From Sphingomonas sp. PP-CE-3A-406 (GTDB taxonomy: Bacteria > Pseudomonadota > Alphaproteobacteria > Sphingomonadales > Sphingomonadaceae), in NCBI RefSeq assembly GCF_003688625.1, contig NZ_RCWY01000001.1, positions 248,001 through 312,000 of the forward strand: a stretch of DNA of 64,000 nt, written 5' to 3'. Both the position numbers and the translations under genes were made by a program. Each line of letters begins with the position of its first letter. Positions within the stretch are counted from its first letter, which is position 1. The notes beneath the pieces were generated by a model. The model ran no database searches, had not been told where the DNA came from, and saw nothing but the letters and a program-made list of their open reading frames with translations. Shown one piece after another: positions 1 to 6,685 of this stretch.

Positions 1-710
1 AAGTCGCCAACGCCGCGATCGGTGCTGCACAGGCGGTCCCAGTGCCGGAAATACAGGCCATAGTTGCACGCATAGAGCTCGTGATGCCTCTGGTGATGGC
101 TGGCGGTGATCAGCCAGCCGCCAAGCCGTCCCGACCACATGAACTTCGGAAAGATCTCCCAGCCCATGTGGTTGGTGACGCCCATGACCGTCATGATCGT
201 CAGCACGACGGCCAGCCCGCTGATGTGGATCGGCACGAAGAAGACCAGCAACGGGATCACGATCGCGCCGGTTAGCGCCTCGATCGGATGGAACGCCATC
301 GCTGCCCACGCGGTGGGCGGTCGGCTGGCATGATGCAGCGCGTGGGCGAGCTTGAACGGCGCAGGCCGGTGCATCCAGCGATGCGTCCAGTAGAACCACG
401 CGTCGTGGAGCAGCAGATAGAGCAGCACCGAGACCGGCCAATACCAGAGCGGATACGCGTGGATGTCCGCATAGACGCGGGTCCAGCCGCGATGTTGCCA
501 GCCCCAGGCGACCACGCCGGCCGGGATGCCGTAGATCGCCGCCGAGGCGAGGCTCCAGACGATCTCGCGCCGGACCTGCGGGTCGAGGCCGAGATACAGA
601 CCCGGATGTTTCCGGCGCGTCGCCCAGGCGAACGCGCCCGAGACCGCGAGATAGCGAACGCCAACGATCACGGTCATCGCGATCGCGGACAGCAGAATGG
701 CCAGCATCAT
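1..710 (-). CDS. Sterol desaturase/fatty acid hydroxylase family protein, probable carotenoid 2,2'-hydroxylase (partial, runs off left edge)
   Basis: Read from ATG at 710, the frame is open to the window edge (236 codons seen, C-terminus missing). It is a polytopic membrane protein with the histidine clusters of the non-haem di-iron fatty acid hydroxylase superfamily: HDAWFYWTHRWMH, then HALHH, then HHQRHH, followed by the family-typical YGLYFRHWDRL stretch. The ATG overlaps the crtW stop as ATGA, so it is the third gene of a crtZ-crtW operon. CrtG, the carotenoid 2,2'-beta-hydroxylase described from Brevundimonas and Sphingomonas, is to my knowledge in this superfamily, so a CrtG role is a reasonable inference from context. 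A sterol or lipid hydroxylase unrelated to carotenoids is the alternative. Confidence 0.8.
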   Translation of the reverse strand, partial: MMLAILLSAIAMTVIVGVRYLAVSGAFAWATRRKHPGLYLGLDPQVRREIVWSLASAAIYGIPAGVVAWGWQHRGWTRVYADIHAYPLWYWPVSVLLYLLLHDAWFYWTHRWMHRPAPFKLAHALHHASRPPTAWAAMAFHPIEALTGAIVIPLLVFFVPIHISGLAVVLTIMTVMGVTNHMGWEIFPKFMWSGRLGGWLITASHHQRHHELYACNYGLYFRHWDRLCSTDRGVGD

Positions 711-1504
711 AGCGCGCGTCGTGCCGGTTCGGGGTGGCCGGTGCGCACCGTCAGGGCGCGACGTCGAGCGGGCAGGCCCCACCACGGCGTACCGGGCGAC
801 AGGTGATGTTCGTGATGATAGCCGCCGAAATGAAAGCACGTCAGCAGCGACAGCAGAGGCGGGATCTTGGCGCTGTGCGCGTGGTGATGATCGGCAAACG
901 GCTCGTCCCGCTCGTGGTGCGGCAGCCAGGTGCCGAACACGAACAGTTGCAACACCGCGCCGAGTGCGGGCACCGCCCAGAATACGACGATATTCCCCAG
1001 CGGCGCGCCCAGTACGAGCGTGTAGACCAACGCGACGAGCGTGATGCGGACGATCTGCCCGTGCGAATAATAGGTGCGGAAGAACTGCCCGAACCACCCC
1101 AGCAAGCTCGGATCACCTCCATGGAAATCCGGATCGCTCGCGGTGCCGGCATGGCGATGATGCAGATGATGTTGCGGCAACAAGGTCGCATAGGACAGGC
1201 AGGCGTACAGCGAGAGACAGGTCGCGCCGGTCAGGCGGTTGAGCCGCGGATAGCCGGGCGCCAGCGCGCCGTGCATCGAGTCATGCGCGACGATGAAGAG
1301 GCCGGTGCTGAGCCAGGTCTGCACGACCACCATCACGACGGCGATCGGCACGGCGGCCAGACTCCACCGCCAGAAGAAGATTCCGGTGATGTGGATCGCG
1401 AGCCACACCGCGACGATCGCCGCCGCGAGCGACAAGCCGATCCACGCCTGACGCCGAGCCGCAACGCCGCGCGAGGCCGCGGGCAAAGGCGATGCTGCGC
1501 TCAC
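707..1504 (-). CDS. crtW: Beta-carotene ketolase CrtW
   Basis: A 265-residue membrane di-iron oxygenase that would add keto groups at C4/C4' of beta-ionone rings (beta-carotene to canthaxanthin, zeaxanthin to astaxanthin). Histidine motifs are in CrtW order: HDSMH (residues 74-78), HHLHHRH (112-118) followed by SDPDFH, then HHERDEPFADHHH and HHEHH near the C-terminus. Several hydrophobic helices separate them. The start is a GTG that overlaps the crtZ stop (GTGA), giving the normal family length; a much longer open frame upstream is only the shadow of crtZ. Its own stop overlaps the next gene as ATGA, so crtZ, crtW and the hydroxylase are likely translationally coupled. Confidence 0.92.
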   Translation of the reverse strand: MSAASPLPAASRGVAARRQAWIGLSLAAAIVAVWLAIHITGIFFWRWSLAAVPIAVVMVVVQTWLSTGLFIVAHDSMHGALAPGYPRLNRLTGATCLSLYACLSYATLLPQHHLHHRHAGTASDPDFHGGDPSLLGWFGQFFRTYYSHGQIVRITLVALVYTLVLGAPLGNIVVFWAVPALGAVLQLFVFGTWLPHHERDEPFADHHHAHSAKIPPLLSLLTCFHFGGYHHEHHLSPGTPWWGLPARRRALTVRTGHPEPARRAL

Positions 1505-2034
1505 TGATCCGCCGCTACCGACCGGGCCGCCACCGACGAGGGAGCCTCCGGCCGTGCGACGCGTCGCTGGGGATCGGCATTGGCGCGCAACTGCGCCTTC
1601 AGCACGGCCGGCTTGCGCGCAAACAGGAACCCGTGGCTGACCGTGCCGTCCTTGCCCTCTACCGCGTGGTGGAGACGATGCGCCTGGAGCAGACGCTTGA
1701 AATAGCCCTGCTTGGGTACCCAGCGGAACCCGCCGCGCTGATGCACCAGCATGTCGTGGACGAACGCGTAGATCCCGCCATAGACGGTGATGCCGAGTGC
1801 GGCCCACCATAACGGTTCCCACCAGAGGCCCACGGTGAACAGCACGATCGGGACGATCGCGAACACGATCGCATAATAGTCGTTCTTCTCGAACCAGCCG
1901 TCCTGCTCCTCGTGGTGCGACTTGTGCCAGCCCCAGCCCCAGCCGTGCATCACGTATTTGTGCGTCGCCCACGCGAAGCACTCCATGAACAGCACCATGA
2001 CGGCGACGATCGCGAGTTTCTCGAGCCAGGACAT
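1501..2034 (-). CDS. crtZ: Beta-carotene 3-hydroxylase CrtZ
   Basis: A 177-residue membrane hydroxylase that makes zeaxanthin from beta-carotene (3,3'-hydroxylation). The four histidine boxes of the CrtZ family are visible: HKYVMH, HKSHH, HDMLVH and HRLHH, with hydrophobic helices around residues 5-20, 55-75 and 80-95. Length is normal, with a slightly extended polar C-terminus rich in Arg and Ala. It is the first gene of the leftward carotenoid operon; the 266-base gap to the divergent TonB receptor at 2301 must hold its promoter. No phytoene pathway genes (crtE, B, I, Y) are in the window. Confidence 0.93.
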   Translation of the reverse strand: MSWLEKLAIVAVMVLFMECFAWATHKYVMHGWGWGWHKSHHEEQDGWFEKNDYYAIVFAIVPIVLFTVGLWWEPLWWAALGITVYGGIYAFVHDMLVHQRGGFRWVPKQGYFKRLLQAHRLHHAVEGKDGTVSHGFLFARKPAVLKAQLRANADPQRRVARPEAPSSVAARSVAADQ

Positions 2035-2239
2035 CAGCGTGTGGCCCCCTGGTCGGCCGATCGATGCGACGATTTCATCATGTGCCCCATATACGCGCTA
2101 AGGCGTTGCGATGCGAGGCATTGCGCCGAGAATATCGGTTTCCGGCCGAGGACGGCGAGCGGTCGTCGTCGAAGTGGCGAGCCGCAAGTCGAGTTCCTGA
2201 TGCGGCGGACAGTTGGCGGCATCTGGTATTGCTACCGCC

Positions 2240-2268
2240 TTGTCACAAAAACGATACCAAAGACTATC
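2240..2268 (+). promoter_or_regulatory. Possible Pho-box-like site upstream of TonB receptor
   Basis: TTGTCAC, AAAA, ACGATAC, CAAA, GACTATC read at an 11-base period, which is the spacing of PhoB direct repeats (7-mer plus 4 bases). The first 7-mer is one base from CTGTCAC; the second and third are poor matches. It lies about 33 bases before the receptor start at 2301. Weaker than the sites at 9574 and 55585, so tentative. Confidence 0.3.
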
Positions 2269-2300
2269 ATAGATCAGCCCAGCTTTTCGCTCGGTGGGAA

Positions 2301-4811
2301 ATGATGATGACCCGTATTTTCGTGTCGCGCGTGGCCTTGGCCACCGCGCTCTCTAGTAGCGCGCTCGTCGCACAGCCCGCTTTTGCGCAGACCGCGACAA
2401 CACCCACAATTCCCGCAGCCGACCAAGGTGGCGGAGATACGAACGGCGACGACATCGTCGTTACCGGCCGCGCCGGTACCGAAGGCCAGCGCAAGGTCGA
2501 GACGAGCTACGCCATCTCGACGATCTCCGACCGCGATCTCCGACTGCGCGCGCCGGTCGGGGTGGCCGAAGCGCTGAAGCAGGTGCCGGGGTTCTATACC
2601 ACGCCGACCTCGGGCGAGGTCAGTGCGGGCGTCCGCGTCCGCGGTATCCCGAGCGACGGCTTCCAGACCGTCGCGCTGCTCGAGGACGGCATCCCGATCC
2701 AGGGCGATCCGGGGCTGGGCTGGCTCAACGGCGACCAGTCGCTGCGGATCGACCAGACCGTCGAGCGGATCGAGGTCGTGCGCGGCGGACCATCGGCGAT
2801 CTTCTACTCGAACGCCCCTGGTGCGGCGATCAACTTCATCTCGCGGCGCGGCGGCGATACGCTCGAGGGGCTGATCCGCTACGAAGGATCGAGCTACAAT
2901 TCGAACCGCGTCGACGGCTGGCTCGGTGGCCCGATCGGCAACACTGGCTGGCATTTCTTCACCGGGGGCTATTACCGGCTGTCCGACGGCCAGCATCATT
3001 CGGGGTTCAGGCAAGACCAGGGCGGCCAGATCCGCGCCACGCTGTCGCGCGATTTCGATCGCGGATCGGTGTCGTTCGGCGTCAAGCGGATCGACGAGCG
3101 CGTCGGTTATTGGGGTGGCGGCATCTACACCACTAACGCGGACGGCGACGTCGTCAGCGTTCCCGGCCTCGACAATCGTAAGGACAATATCGCCGGCCCG
3201 GACACGCAACATCTGACGTTCCGGACCCCTACTGGACCGATCGCATTCGACAATGCGGTCGGCAGCACGGTCCGCCTGACCCAACTCAGCCTGCAAGCCG
3301 AATACAAGCTGACCGACACGATCAAGATCCAGCAGAACACGCGCTACCGTGACAGCTTCACGCAGCGCAACAGTATCACGCCGTACAATGTATCGCCGGC
3401 GCAAACCTTCCTGAACGCGAATTACGGCAAGACGATCAACGCCTCGGCGGGGCAGACGCTCGGAATGTTCTACCGCGACACTGGCAATGCGTTCGATATT
3501 GCCAACCAGAACGGCAACGGGCTCGCGCTGGTCGATCTCGCGCGGACGCATACGGTGCCGCTGAGCGAGTTCATCAACGACACGCGCATCGTCGGCAAGC
3601 TCGACCTGCTCGGCCATCACGATCTCGCCATCGGTTTCTATTATGCGCGCGAGAACGAGCGATATGGCGCAAACACCGCGTCGGTGCTGACCGACGTCAA
3701 GAACCATGCGGACCTGCTCGACGTGTACCGGCTCGACGCCAGCGGCAACAAGCTCGCGTCGCTGACCGAAGGCGGCATCGTCGGCTACGGCGCCGAGTTC
3801 GCCAACGCCAACGGCATTTCGGACAACGTCGCGGTGTATGCGAGCGACGAGTGGCAGATCACGCCGAAGCTGCGGTTCGACGGCGGCGTCCGTTACGAAC
3901 GGATCAAGACAAGCGGTGCGGTCGAGGGCGCGCAACAGGTCAATCTGGGCCAGAGCCCGACGCTCGCCGACGACTCGGTCGGGACAGGCACGGGCGTCTT
4001 CACGCCGTTCTCGCGCAGATATGACGGGTTCGCCTGGACGGCGGGCGCCAATTATCAGCTCCACCCCTATGTCGGCGCGTTCGTGCGCTACACCGACACG
4101 TTCCGGCTGCCCGCGGTCTCCAACTTCATCACCAATGCGGGCGCGACGCCTGTAGTGCAGACGCTCAACATGCTGGAGGGCGGCATCAAATACTCGCGCG
4201 GCCCGGTCGATTTCTATGCGACCGGTTTCCGCACGGTCTACAACAGCTACCAGATCAGCGATTTCCGCACGCTTGCCAACGGCCTGCTGTCGCCGGTCAC
4301 GGTGTACGGCGACACGATCACCAAGGGCGTCGAGCTGGAGGCGACGATCCGCCCGATAGCGTGGTTCGACCTGCACGGATCCTGGACCTACCAGGACTCA
4401 CGCTTCTCCGATTTCGTCTACACCAACAGCGCGGGCGTGCTCACCGACTATTCGCATCACCGCCTGAACGGCATCCCCGAGAACATTTTTCGCGTGACCC
4501 CCGGCGTGACGCTGTTCGGCGACACGCTCCGTGTCCAGGCCGACGTCAATTATTCCGGCCAGCTCTATACCGACGTCGCCAACAAGATCAGCCTGCCATC
4601 CTATGTCAGCGTCGACCTGCAGGCGCAGGTCAACGTCACGCCCAAGCTCCAGCTCCAGTTGATCGCGCAGAACATCACCAACACGCTCGGCCTGACCAAT
4701 GGTAATCCCCGCGCGGGGACGATCGACAGCAGCGAAGCGGGGCAGGCGGTCTTCATCGGCAGCTCGCTGTACCAGCGCAACGTCCGCGCCGCTGTCAGCT
4801 ACCGCTTCTAA
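2301..4811 (+). CDS. TonB-dependent receptor (paired with PHP hydrolase)
   Basis: An 836-residue outer-membrane receptor for energised uptake of a large or scarce ligand. A signal peptide ends near AQPAFA-Q (about residue 24), followed by a DDIVVTG TonB-box-like segment, a plug domain (ALKQVPGFY, VRGIPSDGF, ERIEVVRGG, GAAINFISRRGG) and a beta-barrel ending in the aromatic SYRF. Three ATGs in a row (2301, 2304, 2307) could each be the start; 2301 is used because GGTGGGA precedes it. The gene is followed after 18 bases by an exported PHP-domain hydrolase on the same strand, so the pair probably imports the product or substrate of that enzyme. The ligand is unknown; a phosphate ester is an inference from the neighbour and a weak Pho-like site. 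Confidence 0.9.
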   Translation: MMMTRIFVSRVALATALSSSALVAQPAFAQTATTPTIPAADQGGGDTNGDDIVVTGRAGTEGQRKVETSYAISTISDRDLRLRAPVGVAEALKQVPGFYTTPTSGEVSAGVRVRGIPSDGFQTVALLEDGIPIQGDPGLGWLNGDQSLRIDQTVERIEVVRGGPSAIFYSNAPGAAINFISRRGGDTLEGLIRYEGSSYNSNRVDGWLGGPIGNTGWHFFTGGYYRLSDGQHHSGFRQDQGGQIRATLSRDFDRGSVSFGVKRIDERVGYWGGGIYTTNADGDVVSVPGLDNRKDNIAGPDTQHLTFRTPTGPIAFDNAVGSTVRLTQLSLQAEYKLTDTIKIQQNTRYRDSFTQRNSITPYNVSPAQTFLNANYGKTINASAGQTLGMFYRDTGNAFDIANQNGNGLALVDLARTHTVPLSEFINDTRIVGKLDLLGHHDLAIGFYYARENERYGANTASVLTDVKNHADLLDVYRLDASGNKLASLTEGGIVGYGAEFANANGISDNVAVYASDEWQITPKLRFDGGVRYERIKTSGAVEGAQQVNLGQSPTLADDSVGTGTGVFTPFSRRYDGFAWTAGANYQLHPYVGAFVRYTDTFRLPAVSNFITNAGATPVVQTLNMLEGGIKYSRGPVDFYATGFRTVYNSYQISDFRTLANGLLSPVTVYGDTITKGVELEATIRPIAWFDLHGSWTYQDSRFSDFVYTNSAGVLTDYSHHRLNGIPENIFRVTPGVTLFGDTLRVQADVNYSGQLYTDVANKISLPSYVSVDLQAQVNVTPKLQLQLIAQNITNTLGLTNGNPRAGTIDSSEAGQAVFIGSSLYQRNVRAAVSYRF

Positions 4812-4829
4812 GCCGGAAGGATACCCATC

Positions 4830-5999
4830 ATGCTCGATCGTCTCGCGCTCGTCGCGCTCCTGTTTGTATCCTCCTCGGCAGACGCGGCGGCACCTGTCGC
4901 AGCCGATCCGAAAATCCCGCCGGTTGCCAGCCTGACGGAGGGCCAGTGGCTGAAGGGCGATCTCCATCTGCACTCGCGGCACAGCACCGATTCGAGCAAC
5001 AACCCCGAAGCGAAGATCATCCGCTTCGCCGAAAACGCCGGGTTCGATTATCTCGCGATCACCGACCACGACAATCACGTCCACGGCGATGTCGCGCACA
5101 ACACCTGGTCAGACCCCGAGTTCAGGTCGAAGTCGGTGATCCTGCTGTACGGCGCGGAGTGGACGACGGTGCGCGGCCACGGCAACGTCTTTTCGGCCAA
5201 GCCGTACGACCACCAGCGCCTGTTCGACGTCGAGGATCAGCGCGATGCGAAGATCCTCGCGGTCAAGAAATCGCTCGGTATCCATCTGTCGGCCAACCAT
5301 CCGAGCGGCAAGGATCATTTCGGCTTCTCCTACGACATGGTCGACTCGATCGAAGTCTGGAACTCCGCGGTCTGGCCGACGAACCTCAACGCGATGATGA
5401 TCTGGGACGACATGCTCCGATCGGGTCGCAAGCTGACCGGGCGAGGCGGCAGCGATTCGCACCACGGCATTCCCGATACCGCTGCACAAACCGTGTCCAA
5501 CAGCATCCAGGCGACCGCCAATTATGTCGGCACGCCGACGACCTGGGTCTTCGCCAGGACGCGCACCGCGCAGGGCGTGATCGATGCGCTCGGCAACGGG
5601 CGGGTTTCGGTCAGCGCCAACCCCGACGACCCGCGCGTCGAGCTGATGGCCGACCGCGATGGCGACGGCCGGATGGACATGATGATGGGCGACAACGCCG
5701 CGTCAACCGGCAAGCCGGTGACGTTTCAGGTCAAGCTCGTCGGTGGCGGCATCAAGGGCGCGGCGTACAAGATCAAGGTGGTCAAGGACGGCGAGGATTT
5801 CGGCGCCTACACCAGCAATCCGGCGACCGGATCGGCGACCTTCACCGACACGCCGCCGCTCCACGGTCGCACCTATTACCGCGTCACCGTCGAAGGCCCG
5901 CAGACGCCCTATCCGCAGGTGCCCAATTCGATGGCGCTCAGCGGCAACATGGTCGCGCTGTCGAACCCGATCTTCTTTAACTTCGACCCGAAATTCTAG
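4830..5999 (+). CDS. Exported CehA/McbA-family PHP-domain metallohydrolase
   Basis: A 389-residue protein with an N-terminal signal peptide (MLDRLALVALLFVSSSADA). PHP metal-binding motifs are intact: DLHLH (H46, H48), ITDHDNH (D79, H80), GAEW (E110) with H117, NHP (H157) and GGSDSHH (D209, H211). PHP enzymes are trinuclear metal phosphoesterases or hydrolases; the CehA/McbA branch contains carbaryl hydrolases and putative phosphodiesterases. A C-terminal beta-rich region starts near residue 230 and carries an Asp-rich DRDGDGRMD loop that may bind calcium. It follows the TonB receptor by 18 bases with its own GGAAGGA ribosome site, so it probably acts in the periplasm or outside on a substrate delivered by that receptor. 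The exact substrate is not visible. Confidence 0.82.
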   Translation: MLDRLALVALLFVSSSADAAAPVAADPKIPPVASLTEGQWLKGDLHLHSRHSTDSSNNPEAKIIRFAENAGFDYLAITDHDNHVHGDVAHNTWSDPEFRSKSVILLYGAEWTTVRGHGNVFSAKPYDHQRLFDVEDQRDAKILAVKKSLGIHLSANHPSGKDHFGFSYDMVDSIEVWNSAVWPTNLNAMMIWDDMLRSGRKLTGRGGSDSHHGIPDTAAQTVSNSIQATANYVGTPTTWVFARTRTAQGVIDALGNGRVSVSANPDDPRVELMADRDGDGRMDMMMGDNAASTGKPVTFQVKLVGGGIKGAAYKIKVVKDGEDFGAYTSNPATGSATFTDTPPLHGRTYYRVTVEGPQTPYPQVPNSMALSGNMVALSNPIFFNFDPKF

Positions 6000-6044
6000 C
6001 GCGGGGTGACGGCCGCAACCCGATCGGGGACGAAGCGACCGCGA

Positions 6045-6572
6045 TCAGGTGATCCAACTCCGCACGCAGGTCGCCGACCACGTCGCCTGGGGCTGTCGCA
6101 CGACGCAGATCAGCCCGTATCCGAAGGACCCCTGTTCGCGAAAAGACACTTCGACGAGCGCGAGACGTCCGGTTTTTGCGAAAATCGGAGCCGTGAATGT
6201 CACGTACCTGGCGTGGCCCTCTTCGTCGGTTGCCGCGCCACGCGTCCCCTTCCATTCACATGCAGGCTTGAAGCTGGGCACCGCATAGGCCGTCGCATTG
6301 CCCGCCATATCCTCGAATTCTTGCGAAGACAGCGAGAGCGAAGCCTTGAAGTCGGGCGTCCAGCTCTGGACGGACAGGATGCGGGAATCAGCCTGTACAT
6401 CCGGGGGATACGCTGTCGATCGCGAGTTTGTCGTGGCGGTATAGGCCGCCTGTAGAACGTCGCAGGTTCGCGCCGCCGATGCGAATGTCGTCGTGACAGG
6501 CGGTGAGCCGGCTGTCATCGGTCCGAGAAGTCCGACCGTCAGTGCCGCCATGATCAATAGCATCGGTTTCAA
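6045..6572 (-). CDS. Exported protein of unknown function
   Basis: A 175-residue protein with a convincing signal peptide (MKPMLLIMAALTVGLLG then a small-residue stretch). Four cysteines in the mature part (TCDVL, PACEW, LICVV, ATCVR) suggest one or two disulphides, consistent with a periplasmic location. It converges on the PHP hydrolase gene with a 45-base gap. I do not recognise a family. Codon use matches neighbours and the frame is cleanly open, so it is likely a real gene. Confidence 0.6.
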   Translation of the reverse strand: MKPMLLIMAALTVGLLGPMTAGSPPVTTTFASAARTCDVLQAAYTATTNSRSTAYPPDVQADSRILSVQSWTPDFKASLSLSSQEFEDMAGNATAYAVPSFKPACEWKGTRGAATDEEGHARYVTFTAPIFAKTGRLALVEVSFREQGSFGYGLICVVRQPQATWSATCVRSWIT

Positions 6573-6642
6573 GGCTCCCTGGCGTCTGGGTACACTGTTC
6601 TAACCTATGTACCACGACGGCTCGGCCAGTGGCCAGTCGATC

Positions 6643-6675
6643 ACCGCCGGTAACCATTCACGGGCGACCGGCGGT
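6643..6675 (-). terminator. Hairpin downstream of TonB receptor
   Basis: ACCGCCGGT (6643-6651) and ACCGGCGGT (6667-6675) are perfect inverted arms with a 15-base loop, 11 bases past the stop of the leftward receptor gene at 6686. No strong T tract follows, so it may work with Rho or only protect the 3' end. Confidence 0.4.
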
Positions 6676-6685
6676 AATCCCGCTT

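Noticed and set aside
2274..4376. A 700-residue open frame on the minus strand
   Set aside because: Antisense to the receptor at 2301; composition and lack of motifs mark it as a shadow.
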